64,000 bases of DNA from Asterella californica (Eukaryota > Streptophyta > Marchantiopsida > Marchantiales > Aytoniaceae), in assembly GCA_036924285.1 (NCBI GenBank), contig JAYKYS010000007.1, forward strand, positions 12,400,001 through 12,464,000. The letters are read 5' to 3'. Shown here piece after piece: positions 32,772 to 45,127 of this stretch; positions within the stretch are counted from its first letter, which is position 1; the number at the start of each line of letters is the position of its first letter. Made by a program: the position numbers and the translations under genes. A model generated the notes under the pieces. The model was given only the letters and a program-made list of their open reading frames with translations, was not told where the DNA came from and ran no database searches.

Positions 32772-34625
32772 ATGGATCGCAAGAGCGCTGCTGCTGCTAC
32801 TTGTACGTCTACTGCAGCTCCTTCTGTAGCACCTACGGCTACAGCGACATACTGCGGCGGCACCTGATCTGGATACGGTTGAGATTCTGAAGACACTTGC
32901 GGCCTTCGTCCAACAGCATCCAATCGTTGGAGGGGGTGAGTTAAAGTCCACCAAGGCTTTGCAAGCGATAGTGAATAAATGTGGAAGGTTTGAAGGTAGA
33001 GATATTTCTAGATATCTGCGTGAGTATAGAGGAGAGATGGAACGGTTAGAGTCACTGATATAGAGATGTTAATCAATTTCGAGTTAGCTGTAATCCCTAA
33101 GTTGCGGGACCAAGTTAGGGATGTACAGAGAAGAAATCTAAGTGTGTGGATGAGTTTTGAGCGATCTCTTTGAGAGGAGTTTCTTGAAGAAGATTCAGAG
33201 AGAGTTACTAAGAGAACATTTTTGGACTGGGTTGAGCAGCAACCTGGTCGGATGATGGGCCTGAATGAGATGCTGAGAGAGTTTGATCAGAGATACCGAA
33301 CAACTCTCAACTCTTGAGAGGATAACCTTAGATGCTAGGAGAACCGAGCTTTTCCTGCAAGCTACCGATGATGCTACGGCAGATCGGTTATGTTTTATGT
33401 TGGCCGATCGATCTGCTGAAGGAGGAGTTAATACTAATTGGAGAAGAGTCAAGGATGCTGTTGCCGTACTAACGAGGCAGAGGAGAGGAAGAGTGGCTGT
33501 GAGGGGACGTCCGCTTGCAGAAGTGACCACTCAACCTCGCACTGCTCCTCAAGTACAGCAACCTCCGGCTCCGGCTCCTAGACCTGTTGTATCGGCTGCG
33601 GTACCTTTGATACCAGTGGTGCCAGTTCCTGCACAAAGGACACCGGCTCAGAGACCTACAGAGAGCCATGGACAGCAGAACCAGATCGAAGACTTGATTC
33701 GACAAATGAGAGAACTGAAGGTGGAGTTAGTTGGCCTGTAGAGAGAGCAGCCACCGGCGCCTGCTATTGTACGTAGATGTATCTGGTGTGACAGTCCTGA
33801 TCATTTCCGAGGAGACTGTCAAGAACTTATGGCTGCTTTACGAGATGGTGTGGTTCGCTATCAGAACGGTAGGCTACATCTTTCTTCGACTGGAGAGCCG
33901 CTGAACACGCAGTTTGGACGAGAAGGCATGAGAAGTTTACCTTAGATCGCCACAGCTGCAACTCTAAATGCATTGATGGCATCACCGGTAAATCCTGATG
34001 TATATGCCGGACATATTGAGGTTTCTTCTAGTCCTACGTTGCTAGATAGGACTGGTGAGAAGAGTATTGCTCTCGTTCCTTCTGAAACACTGAAGAGAGG
34101 AGCATAAACTATACGTAGGGTCATAGGGTGGGGAGATCTTGTTGACGCTACATCTATCAAAGCATTCTTGGACGTGGATAGACACGTTCACTGGCAAGAT
34201 GCTTCTGTGGAGGAGAAGAGGCGGCGAGAAGCCTCTAAACTTGATACTGGAGTTCCAGAGGAGACTGGAGATAGACGGAGAGTCACAAGGAGGCGAACAA
34301 TCCTCCCAGAGGACATCACATCCCGTCTACTTCTGCAGCTCCTCCACCTACACCAGGTCCGATGGAAAACGTGCAGAGATCCCAGCAGGAGCCAACGACT
34401 GCTGGTAGACGGTTTACTGCCCAAGAGAAAGAGAAGGGACCGGCTTATAAGTTGGCAGCTGATATAGAGACTTCAACTGATCTCAAGGGCATCTTGGAGC
34501 AGAGAATACTTGACACGCGAATCGAGTTTTCTCTTCAGGAGGTTCTTGGTATTGCGAAGAGAGAGTTTCACGAGCTGATCATCGACATCATCAAGCGAAA
34601 GAGACAGGTGATGTCTGAGTAAGTA
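32772..34625 (+). pseudogene. Element D1 gag and spacer domain
   Basis: Starts MDRKSAAAAT. Capsid-like TKALQAIVNKCGRFEG (near 32945) and LDARRTELFLQATDD (near 33330) match E. A CCHC knuckle CIWCDSPDHFRGDC is intact at 33778-33819, keeping the Trp that is a stop in E. A Pro-rich linker lies near 33550-33650. Downstream WQDASVEEKRRR and ILEQRILDTRIEFSLQ..AKREFHELIIDIIKRKRQ match the E spacer. Frameshifts near 32870, 33060 and 34200 and several stops make it non-functional. Confidence 0.7.
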
Positions 34626-34634
34626 GAAAGTTAG

Positions 34635-35295
34635 ATGATTGATGTGGTAGGAGCTTCTATGGATGATGTAGAGTTCGGAAAGGTGCATTTTCATGAGGTT
34701 GATGATACAGAGTACCAGCAAGAAGCGTTGGTTGCTGATACCAACACTGCTGAATTTGAGGATGAAGAAGCTGGCGACGAGAGTCCAGCTACTGATAGTG
34801 ACTTCAGGAAGAGATACTGGGCTCGTGCTACGACTGCTACACGAGTTCGCCTCGAGAGTCTTGAACCTGTTGCTGCTTTAGTTGATCACGGTTCTGAGAT
34901 CAACATCATGTCACGAGAGGTGTACGAGAGGGGACAGTGGTCTATTGAACTGAACCATGGTTAGGTGCTACGAGCTGCAAACAACCAGAAGGGTGAGTTA
35001 TACGGCGCTTGTCCCTAACGTGAGAGTGAAGCTGAGTGATGTGGAGGTAGATCAACACTTCTTCGTGCATTCTTCTGCTTCATATCTTGTGATTCTTGGT
35101 CAACCTTATATCACTGCAGTTCGAATGGAGACGAAGGTGATGGATGACGGATCTCACTATGCTAGGATCCGTAGTCCAGATGATAGACGTTATGTGCAGT
35201 TTCTGACCGTTCGTACGAACCACGAACAAAACAGACAAACTTTGAGAGATTCTCCTATCTGCAGGAGCAAAGGTTTTCAGAAACCACTCTTGTAG
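34635..35295 (+). pseudogene. Element D1 protease
   Basis: AALVDHGSEINIM near 34880 gives the same D-H-G site as E. A TAG at about 34962 replaces a Trp conserved in E, and one inserted base near 35018 shifts the frame. YLVILGQPYIT (near 35090) is the ILG motif. The frame ends where the RT frame begins one base back, as in E. Confidence 0.7.
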
Positions 35296-36262
35296 GTCAA
35301 GATACTAAGAGTGATAGATTTGTTACTACTATGATCTCGCTTGAGCAGCCTGTGGGATCACAGCAGGCTGACGAAGAGGTTGCTCAAGATTCTGAAAACT
35401 GCTACACTGTACATAGTTGGAAATCTGGTTTGATGGCTTTCAGTTCTGATGATTGGAGTGAGTTCACACGAGTAGAGAATTTGACTGAGAAGACTAGAAG
35501 GCAGATGGAAAAATATACAGAAAATCTACACTGTACAGGAGTTCTGGGTGAAGGTGAGATGATATCTGGTGTTTACGAGGAGTTTGTAAGTGTACAATCT
35601 TTTGTTCGTTGGCTGGATGATGTAGATAGGTTGATGGAGCAGATGGGAGGAAGGGTGGTGATCCTCATCCACTCTCGTAAAGTCTATGAGGAGGTTGTCT
35701 TGTGCTTACAATCTCGTCCTCATTCGAGATTGGAGAGTGGATGGAAGGATGCAATCTGCTGGTGTGGCTCTCGTGAAGAAGCAGAGGTTCACACCAAATA
35801 CAAAACTGTAGCGAGAAGGTGAAACCAGTGGCGACTCAGTTACCTGTTGATTCGTAGCAGCAGATGGAGTTAGCGGCCACTGAGCCTATACTGAGAGATC
35901 TTAAATAGATAGGACACGAGTTTACTCAAGAGACACTCGAGCAGCTCCAGATAGGAGGGGGTGGTTTCTTGAATGAAGTGGAGAAACGAGCTTTTGAGCA
36001 GATGATAGTTAGCCATGGTAAGGCATTTTTTTTCTCAACTGAGGAGATTGGTTGTGTGGATCCTAGTGTGATAGCTCCGATGGTTATCTTCACTGTTCCT
36101 CACGTACCTTCGGACTTGAAACCGATACCAGTCCCTCGTGTCTTGCTACCGATGGTTACTGAGTTACTGAAGGAGAGGATGACAAGAGATGAAGACGACT
36201 CGACTACTGAAGTGGCTGAGACGGAGAAGAATGACGATGAAGAAGAACAAACGGAAGACTGA
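35245..36262 (+). pseudogene. Element D1 pol, truncated at RT start
   Basis: The linker region (QRFSETTLVG to the IHSRKVYEEVV segment) and RT N-part (GFLNEVEKRAFEQMI..IFTVPHVP..IPVPR) match D2 and E. At about 36177 the sequence jumps to the acidic C-terminal tail (MTRDEDDS..EEQTED), skipping RT core, RNase H and integrase. D2 carries the same tail at about 43487, and a short shared AGGATGACAAG marks the join. Confidence 0.75.
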
Positions 36263-36308
36263 AGAGGTTGGCACATGCCGGAGGATGTGCAGGTTTGGAG
36301 GGGATGGA

Positions 36309-38947
36309 TGTCGTGATGTGAATCATTACATTTCACCTCTCTGTCAAGCGTTAGTCTCTCTGAGTGAATTTAGGACCTCAGAGAAGTCGACACTGGAGCA
36401 TGTTATATATTTTGAGTCTTAGTAGTTTGATTACCATGTAGATGGAGTTAAGCTCATGGGTTGTAATTACATGTCGTCCATGTATGCTTCCTAGCGAGGT
36501 TAGGTTATCTTTCAAGATTACTTGTCGTTTTACATGTCTTCGCATGTAGTTTAAGGATTACGTTGGCACTTTTGGGGCTTGACGTGGTAGCCTATGTATG
36601 AAATTAAGTCACCACATGGTTTGGGACACAAAAGGACAAGGGAGTGAAGCCATGAACTCACATTGGTCCAATTTTATCTTTATGTACTATTAAACTTAGT
36701 AGTAGAGGTCTTAAGAGGCGTTCGAGCATTTGGAGAGAAAACTACGAAATCTGAGAGCACAGGAGGATAAGGCTCGTCGTGCCAAGCACTGTCAGTGAAT
36801 TTTTTGTTCGATTTGAAGCAATAAAGAAAGAGTTATGGCTGATTGAAGTTCGATTTGTGTCAGAATTGCAGCACTTCTGTTGATTTTGGAGTTTTCGGTG
36901 TCAATCGCAGTAGATTTGAGAAAATCACTTCAAACCTTCGAGGTCTCGTTCATTGTCAGCAAGGCTACGACTGTCCTTGAGTGACTGAGTAATTCGAGGT
37001 GATCGCTGAAGTAGAGGGGGTCCGAAAAGCTCTCAATCTAGAACAGCAACTTCAGAGAGCAAGATCTGGAGTTCTGTGTACAATCAGGAGGCCCAACTTC
37101 ACAGGGGTGTTCAGCAAACTGTGAACTGCAAATTCTGTAAGAATCTTCGAAAGTGATCGAGCCAATTCTCTGTTCTAGGTCGAAATAGCTGTCTGGATAT
37201 CTGAAATTGCCATAATTTCTCTACTCAGAATGTTTCTGTCCATATCTTGATGCTCTGAAGTGATCTCAAGCTGAAACTTCGTATGTATGGTCAGTAGGGC
37301 CTCATTTACACATAAGAGAAGTTCTGAAGTCTGAACCATCGTATGTTTCTGAATCTGGATTGTTAAAGTTCACTGTCTGACCTTATTACTGCTAGTCTGA
37401 CCTGATTTTCACTTCCTGAACATACTGGAGGGTCCATTCGATCTGAGTGAGTGTTTATATTGTTCCCTTTTGATCTGAAGCCTACCTCTGTAGTAAGCAA
37501 CCATAGCCTGAAGCCCAATGCTTCCATGAGTAGACCTAACGTTGTCGGAGTGTGATCCGTCTACCTAGGAAAGCGCCGGGCTTCTGGCTGTGGTTGTTTA
37601 CTCAAGAGGTTGGCTTTCAGGTCACAACAGGAGCTATAAACACTCACACAGGAGTGTAGGATCCTCTGATATGCTCAAAAAGCGAAATTTAGGTCTCACT
37701 GGTAGTAATAGACTTAAGCGGTGAACTTTGACACTCAAAGAGAGGAAAACTATGAAGGTTTAGACCTCTAAACTTCCCCTACATGCAAATGAGGTACTAC
37801 TGAACTCACAGACGAAGTTTCAACCTGAGATCAAATTCTGACACGGAGATATGAACAGAAAAGTTCTGAATAAGAGAATTATGGCAATTTCTGGTACCTA
37901 GACAGCTATTCAAACATAGAACAGAGAATTGGCTCGATGAATTTCAATCTTCTCACAGTATTTGAAGTCTACAGGATGCTGAACATCCCTGTGAAGTTGG
38001 GACTCCTGAATGTTTGTAGAACTCCAGATCTCCTTCTCTAAAGTCGCTGCTCTAGATTAAGAGCTTTTCAGACCCCCTCTGCTTCAGCGGCCGCCCTGAA
38101 TTACTCAGTTACTCAAATGATTCGAAACTTTTTGGACAGTCGTAGCCCTCCTGACAGTGAACGCAACCACGAAGTTTTGAAGTGATTTCCTCAATTCTGC
38201 TGCAATTGGCACCGAAAACCCCAAAATCAACAAAAGTGATGCAGTTTTGGCACAATCCGAACTTCAATTGGGCATAACTCCTTGTTTATTGATCCAAATC
38301 GAGCAAAAATTTCACTGACAGTGCTTGGCACGACGAGCTCTCTCTTCCTGTGTTCTCAGATTTCGAAGACACCTCACCAATTGCTCGAACTCTCCTCTAG
38401 AGCTCTGTTTCTAAACTTAGAGTTTTACAAAAGACAAAAATGGACCAATGGGAGTTCATAGCTCCACTTGACTGTCCTTTTGTGCCTTAAACTACCTGGT
38501 AACTTATCTACACTCATAAGCTACCACGTCAAGCCCCCTAGAGTGCCAACGTAAAACTTACACTACCTAAAATGACACATAGCCCCGAAAAATAACTTAA
38601 ATTAGCTAGAAAGCGTGCATGGGTGACAAGTAAGTACAACCCATGAGCTCAAACCCCTATCAGCATGGAAACCCTAAGTTATGTACATTGAACGTCATAG
38701 GCTTGAACAAGATAACTAACATACTATCAGCCTACTAGGACTCAAAATAATGTTAACACCGTATGCAAAGGTGTCAAACATTTACATAAAGACTAGAAGT
38801 AATATGAACTAACTTCTAGAACTACTAAACCTAAGCGTCGGAATAGAAGTCAAGCATGTAGTCGCCAAGTAGCGCGACAACGTAGCCTTCAAGATCATAT
38901 CACAGTCAGAAGGTTCTGCCCTTCCCAGGAAAACTCTCAATTCGACA
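36309..38947 (+). repeat. Element D LTR2, split by a solo LTR
   Basis: Its own sequence is 36309-37542 and 38884-38947 (about 1.3 kb together), TGTCGTGATG to TTCGACA. A polypurine tract (36291-36308) precedes it and a primer site (38950) follows it, so it serves as 3' LTR of D1 and 5' LTR of D2. Confidence 0.85.
37543..38879 (-). mobile_element. Solo LTR S1 (1337 bp), reverse orientation
   Basis: TGTCGGAG to GCGCGACA, flanked by ACGT (37539-37542 and 38880-38883). Read in reverse it aligns with the D LTRs over most of its length, for example the segment before CAGTAGGGCCTC. No internal domain, so it is a solo LTR. It lies in LTR2 of D. Confidence 0.8.
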
Positions 38948-38949
38948 TC

Positions 38950-38967
38950 TGGTGCTTCCACCGAGAG
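38950..38967 (+). other. Element D2 primer-binding site
   Basis: TGGTGCTTCCACCGAGAG, one change from the E and D1 sites. Confidence 0.65.
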
Positions 38968-40276
38968 ATGAACTCAGGAGTGATTCCCATCCACTCTCGT
39001 AAAGTCTATGAGGAGGTTGTCTCGTGCTTACAATCTCGTCCTCATCCGAGACTGGAGAGTGGATGGAAAGATGCAATCTGCTGGTGTGGCTCTTGTGAAG
39101 AAGCAGAGGTTCACACCAAATACAAAATTGTAGCAAAGAAGGTGAAACCAGTGGCGACCCAGTTACCTGTTGATTCACGACAGCAGATGGAGTTAACGGC
39201 CACTGAGCCTGTACTGAGAGATCCTAAACAGGTAGGACACGAGTTTACTCAAGAGACACTCGAGCAGCTCCAGATAGGAGGGGGTGGCTTCTTGAATGAA
39301 GTGGAGAAACGAGCTTTTGAGCAGATGATAGTTAGCCATGGTAAGGCATTTTCTTTCTCAGCTGAGGAGATTTGTTGTGTGGATCCTAGTGTGATAACTT
39401 CGATGGTTATCTTCACTGTTCCTCATGTATCTTGGGACTTGAAGTCGATACCAGTCCCTCGTGCCTTGCTACCGAAGGTTATTGAGTTACTGAAGGAGAG
39501 GAGGCGGATGGGTATTCTTGAACCATCAATGGCTTCGTACTCTAGCCGAAGGTTCACATTACCTAAGAAGACAGGAGCTTTACGCTTCATCCAAGACTTG
39601 CAGCCTGCCAACAACATCACGATACGAAACGTTGGGACAAGACCTGTGGTTGATGAAGTAGCCGAGGCATTTGCTGGGATATCGATCTATTCTATTGGAA
39701 ATCTGTTTTCAGATTATGATCAATTCCAGCTTGCTTTGGAGAGTAGAGACTTGACTACCATGCGTACACCTTTGGGTTGATGCGGATGTGTACTCTTCCT
39801 CAGGTGCGATAAACTCAGTTGCTCATATGCAAAACGCTATGCATAAGGTGTTACGAGAGTTTGTATCTGAGGTTACTATCCCATTTCTTGATGATATCTC
39901 CATGAAAGGCTGTCCGGTGGAGGACAAAGATGAAACTATGATTGCTGATGGTTGCAGAAAGTTCGTTGCAGACCACATTCGAGATGTGGAGAAGATTCTG
40001 ATGCGCTTGGAAGAGGTACACCTCACTCTGTCAGGTACCAAATCTCGTTTTGGAATGTCAGAGATCGTGGTGGTGGGTCACTTATGCGGTACTTTTGGGA
40101 GACGGCCGAACCCAGAAAAGGTAGATGCTATAGCAAGAATAGCAGACTGTATCAACATCACAGAGGTTCGACGATTCTTAGGAGCTTGTGTGTTTTTTCG
40201 TGTGAGTATTCTTCATTATGCACACATCGTCGAGCCTCTGTATGCACTTCTGAGAAAAGGGAAGAGGTTTACTTGA
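38968..40276 (+). pseudogene. Element D2 reverse transcriptase
   Basis: Directly after the primer site the sequence jumps into IPIHSRKVYEEVV, so gag and protease are deleted. RT follows: IFTVPHV, LPKKTGALRFIQDLQPANN, YDQFQLALESRDLTTMRTPLG, a frameshift near 39780, then PFLDDISMKGC (catalytic DD near 39890) and VVVGHLCGTFGRRPNPEKVD. Ends at a TGA near 40276 where E has Trp. Confidence 0.75.
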
Positions 40277-40297
40277 CGGCAAGAACATCACGAGACG

Positions 40298-40890
40298 ATG
40301 GAGCAGCTGAAGGAGATTCTGAAATCTCCACCTATACTAAGGAGGCTTAGCTACAAGAGCAGGAGACCTGTGGTACTAACTGTTGATACGAGTCCAAAGA
40401 CGATTGGATGGGCAGTTGGTCAAGAAGATGTAGATGGTGTGCGGTTTGTTTCTAGATTTGGAGCTCGAATCTTAACAGATAGGCAACGTAACTATCCTCA
40501 AGTAAAGCGTGAGCTGTGAGGAGCTGTTACTGCTATGAAGGTAGATCGAGAGTTCTTGATAGGAGCTCGTGTGATGCTAGAAACAGACTGTTTGCCATTG
40601 TTAGATATGATAGCAAACTGTAATACTCCAGACATAGCAATGTTACGATGGATTGCTTATATCCGGAGTCTGAACCCTGAGCTAAAACATATAGCAGGGA
40701 AGGATAATCCTGTTGCAGACATGTTATCTAAGGCTCGTTATATATATGAGGATGACATGATTATAGAAGTCGAAGATGAAGAGAGGAGAGACGTTTGGTG
40801 CCAAGTTGATCAACAGACTTCAGACTTGGAATCACTATCATTTAACGAAGAGTTCTACAAGGAGAAGTTCCACAACATTGGATTCTATCT
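40298..40890 (+). pseudogene. Element D2 RNase H
   Basis: VVLTVDTSPKTIGWAVG, LTDRQRNYPQVKREL, then TGA (40517) for a Trp. It continues LIGARVMLETDCLPLL and IAGKDNPVADMLSKARY, a standard Ty3 RNase H end. Confidence 0.75.
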
Positions 40891-40899
40891 GAGTTCATT

Positions 40900-42113
40900 A
40901 TGCAGACGGTTGGAGGTTGGAGCGATGTAGAGTTCAAGGAGATCAGACGAAAGACGTACGGTTACCTTCTACGTGAAAGTTATATGTGGAAATGTTCGAA
41001 TAGAAGAGATGGGATGCTTGCTAGAGTGGTGGATGATCAACCGGCGAAGCTAAATCTGCTTAAGGAGTTTCATGACACCTTGTGGGTTGGACACCGTGGA
41101 GTTTGGGCTACATACACGAAGATGAAGGAGCGCTGGTGGAAGGATTTGTATCAAGACGTAGTGGGTTTTGTTGGGTCTTGTCTGCACTGCCAGTTCTACT
41201 CTAAATTCTGTTACAGAGATGGACTTGTACCTACCTACCCACCTAGTATTCAATTTTCGTGGGTCCTTGATCTTGTGATGATGTCGCCGGGACTATGGGA
41301 GATGCGCTACTTGGTGTTACCTCGGGAAAATCTCTCCAACTACGTGGAGGGATGAGCACTACGAACGAAGACTACATAGAACATATGTAGGTTCGTATTG
41401 GAAGATATCATCTGTCTGGATCTGTTGGAAGACTACGAGCAGATAGGGGCGAGCTGAGAGGTGCAGAAGAGAAGGAGTTCTTTGCTCGTTATGGAGTAAA
41501 GCTTCGACTTACTACTGCCATGAATCCAGAAAGGATTGATAAGAGTGAACGAAGACACCCTTCTATTGGTCTCGCTTTAGTGAAAGCATGTGATGGTAGG
41601 TCTAGAGAATGACCGAGACTACTTCCATTTGCTTTATGGACGGATAGAACTACACACTGTACCACGACTGGCTATATGGCAATTGAGCTTATGTTGGGGG
41701 CAGAAGCCAATCATGCCTGCTGAGGAGGACTTCCTTACGTGGGCTACGTTATCATGGGAAGATGATATAGATCATACTTCACTCCTTGCTTTACGAACTA
41801 GGCAGTTGGAGCGAAGGGAGGAGGATCTTGCTGAGGCGCAAGAGAAGTTGAAGGTGGCTCGAGTCAGAAACAAGGAGCGTTTCAACAAGACTCACTGACT
41901 ACGACCAAAGCCAATACTTGTTGGTGATTGGGTTCTGGTGTATGATAGCACGCTGGAGAATCAGCATTCTACACCTTGTAAGTTCTCGCAAAGATGGTTC
42001 GGGCCTTATGTTATGTTAGATGTATACGAGAATGCCACTTATAGTTTACGTGAGCTGGGTGGTACTCCTTTGAAACTATCTGTCGCTGGCAAACGAGTGA
42101 AGTTGTTCAAACA
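40900..42113 (+). pseudogene. Element D2 integrase
   Basis: Zinc part (FHDTLWVGHRGVWATYTKMKERWW, CLHCQ). Core: VLDLVMMSPG, then shifted RLRADRGELRGAEEKEFF and KSERRHPSI, then LRTRQLERREEDLAEAQEKLK and a GPYVMLDVYENATY module. Several stops and frameshifts between 41355 and 41900. The tail is cut at FKQR by solo LTR S2. Confidence 0.7.
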
Positions 42114-42117
42114 ACGT

Positions 42118-43437
42118 TGTTGTGTTGAGAGTTTTCCTCGGGAAGGACGGAACCTTCTGACTGTGATATGAGCTTGAAGGCTGTGTTCAGTCTACTTAGG
42201 GAAGCACTAGACTCCTGCCTGTGGCTGGTTTGCTCAAAGGATAGGCTTCAGGTTACAAGGTGATACTGAAAAATGCTCATACAAGTCTCTTGGCTCTTCT
42301 GATATGTTCAAGAAGCAAAGTTCAGGCTTAACTAGCAACGATAAGATCTGACGACGAACTTTGGCACTCAAGATTGAGAAATATGTGAAGGTTTAGACTT
42401 TAGAACTTCTCCTACATGTCAATGAGGTCCTACTGGATACACATACGAAGTTTCAGCTTGAGATCAATTCAGAGCACCAAGATATGAGTAGAAACTTTCT
42501 GAACAGAGAAATTATGACAATTTTTGGTACCCAGCCAGCTATTTCGACCTATAACAAGAGATTGGCTCGATCAATTTCGAATTTTCTTACAGGATTTGCA
42601 GTACACAGCTTGCTGAACACTCCTGTGAAGCTGGACCTCGTGATTGTACACAGAACTCCAGATTTCGTTCTCTGAAGTTGCTGCTCTAGATTGCGAGCTT
42701 TACAGACCCCCTTTGCTTCAGCGGCCGCCCTAAATTACTCAGTAACTCAAATCACTTGAAACTTTTTTGACAGTCGTAGCCCGGCTGACAATGAACACAA
42801 CCACAAACGTTTGAAGCGATTTCCTCAATTCTGCTGCAATTGACACTCAAAACCCCAAATTCAACAGAAGTGCTGCAATTCTGACACAAATTGAACTTCA
42901 ATCAGCCATAACTCCTTCTTTATTGCTCCAAATCGATCAAAATTTTCGCTGACAGTGCTTGGCACGACGAGCTCTATCTCCCTGTGCTCTCAGATTTTGC
43001 AGTGTCCTCACCATTTGCCCAAAATCCTCTTAAGAGATCTGTTTCTAAACTTAGAGTTTTACAAAAGATAAAAATGGATCAATGGGAGTTCATAGCTCCA
43101 CTTGACTGTCCTTTTGTGCCTTAAACTACCTGGTAACTTATCTACACTCATAAGCTACCACGTCAAGCCCCCTAGAGTGCCGGCGTAAAACTTAAACTAC
43201 CTAAAACGACATGCAGTCCCGAAAAATAACTTAATCAGCTAGAAAGCGTGCATGGGCGACACGCAAATACAACCCATGAGCTTAAACCCTATCAACATGG
43301 TAATCAACTTAATAAGACTCAAAATATATAACATCTTCCAAAAATAGACTTCTTTGAGGTCTTAACTTCACTCAAAGAGACTATCGTTTGAAAGAGAAGT
43401 GAATCATTTACGATGTGAAATGATTCACATCACGACA
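42118..43437 (-). mobile_element. Solo LTR S2 (1320 bp), reverse orientation
   Basis: TGTTGTGTTGAGAG to CATCACGACA, flanked by ACGT (42114-42117 and 43438-43441). In reverse it reads TGTCGTGATGTGAATC, the D LTR start. It interrupts the pol tail of D2, which resumes in frame at 43442. Confidence 0.8.
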
Positions 43438-43441
43438 ACGT

Positions 43442-43570
43442 GGAGGATCAATAGATTTGTTCAACTTTCTGGAGTCTGAGCAGAGGATGACAAGAGATGA
43501 AGACGTCTCGGCTATTGAAGAGGCTGAGGCGGAGGAGAGCGATGATGATGAAGAACAGACAGACGGATGA
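43442..43570 (+). pseudogene. Element D2 pol C-terminal tail
   Basis: GGSIDLFNFLESEQRMTRDED to an acidic run and TGA. It matches the E tail (FLDFDELLESDS, then Asp and Glu runs) and completes D2 pol when S2 is ignored. Confidence 0.7.
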
Positions 43571-43597
43571 AGAGGTTGGCACATGCCGGAGGATGTG

Positions 43598-43616
43598 CAG
43601 GTTTGGAGGGGGTGGA
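43598..43616 (+). other. Element D2 polypurine tract
   Basis: AGGTTTGGAGGGGGTGGA directly before LTR3. Confidence 0.75.
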
Positions 43617-44934
43617 TGTCGTTTTGTGAATCATTTTACATTGTAAATAATTCACCTCTCTGTCAAGCGTTAGTCTCTCTGAATGAAGTTAGGACCTCAG
43701 AGAAGTCGACACTGGAGGATGTTATATATTTTGAGTCTTAGTAGGTTGATTACCATGTAGATGGAGTTAAGCTCATGGGTTGTAATTACATGTCGTCCAT
43801 GCATGCTTCCTATCGAGGTTAGGTTATCTTTCGAGATTACTTGTCGTTTTACATGTCTTCGCATGTAGTTTAAGGGTTACGTTGGCACTTTTGGGGCTTG
43901 ACGTGGTAGCCTGTGTATGAAATTATGTCACCACGTGGTTTGGGACACAAAAGGACAGGGGAGTGAAGCTATGAACTCCCATTGGTCCAATTTTGTCTTT
44001 ATGTACTACTAAACTTAGTAGTAGGGGTCTTAAGAGGAGTTCGAGCATTTGGAGAGAAAACTTCGAAATCTGAGAACAAAGGAGGATAGGGCTCGTCGTG
44101 CCAGTCGCTGTCAGTGAAATTTTTGATCGATCTGGAGCAATAAAGGAGTTATGGCTGATTGAAATTCGATTTGTGCCAGAATTGCAGCACTTCTGTTGAT
44201 TTTGAGGTTTCCGGTGTCAATCGCAGTAGATTTGAGAAAATCACTTCAAACCTTCGAGGTCTCGTTCATTGTCAGCAGGGCTACGACTAAATTTTCATGT
44301 CAATTGCATGAGTGAGTAATTCGGGACGACCGCTGAAGCAGAGGGGGTCCAAAAAGCTCTCAATCTAGAACAGCAACTTCAGAGAGCGAGATCTGGAGTT
44401 CTGTGTACAATCAGGAGGTCCAACTTCACATGAGTGTTCAGCAAGCTGTGTACTGCAAAGCCTGTAAGAATCTTCGAAAGTGATCGAGCCAATTCTCTGT
44501 TCTAGATCGAAATAGCTGTCTGGGTACCAGAAATTGCCGTAATTTCTTTGCTCAGAACGTTTCTGCTCATATCTTGGTGCTCTGAATTGATCTCAAGCTG
44601 AAACTTCGTATGTATGGTCAATAGGGCCTCATTTACATATAGGAGAAGTTCTGAAGTCTGAACCATCGTATGTTTCTAATTCTGGACTATTAAAGTTTGT
44701 TGTCTGACCTTATTACTGCTAGTCTAACTTGATTTTCGCTTCTTGAACATACTGGAGGGTCCATTCGACCTGAGTGAGAGTTTATAGTGTTCCCTTTTTT
44801 ATCTGAAGCCTACCTCTGTAGTAAGCAACCATTGCCTGAAGCCCAACGCTTCTCTGAATAGACTGAACACATCCTTCAAGATCATATCACAACCAGAAGG
44901 TTCCGTCCTTCCCAGGAAAACTCTCAACTCGACA
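43617..44934 (+). repeat. Element D LTR3
   Basis: 1318 bp, TGTCGTTTTG to CTCGACA, the most complete D LTR. Followed by ACAG and the resumed integrase of A. Confidence 0.85.
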
Positions 44935-44938
44935 ACAG

Positions 44939-45127
44939 TCTGTCTCGGGTGCTTATAACAGATAGAGTTCCTCAGTTTACTAGCCTCTTTTGGAGAACTC
45001 TATTTGGTTTGTTCAAAACCAAACTTGTCATGTCTACTGCTTATCACTCACAAACCGATGGACAAACTGAAAAAGTCGATCGCACAATTGAAGACATGCT
45101 ACGAGCCTTTACTTTGGAAGAACAAGC
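44939..45127 (+). pseudogene. Element A integrase, second part
   Basis: VLITDRVPQF holds the second core Asp and SQTDGQTEKVDRTIEDMLRAF the catalytic Glu. The frame joins to 32230 upstream and to 61567 downstream. It is cut at CAAGC (45123-45127) by element B. Confidence 0.8.

Larger units (their letters stand above)
32231..44934 (+). mobile_element. Element D: tandem Ty3/gypsy array with three LTRs
   Basis: Order: LTR1 (32231-32702), internal D1 (32703-36308), LTR2 (36309-38947, split by a solo LTR), internal D2 (38948-43616, split by another), LTR3 (43617-44934). The whole is flanked by ACAG and splits the integrase of A. One target duplication around three LTRs indicates a single insertion followed by unequal recombination between LTRs. 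D1 keeps gag, protease and the RT start; D2 keeps RT, RNase H and integrase. Same lineage as E. No chromodomain. Confidence 0.85.

Noticed and set aside
34139..34467. Two overlapping plus ORFs in different frames
   Set aside because: They are shifted readings of the D1 spacer domain; the true frame matches E around WQDASVEEKRRR.
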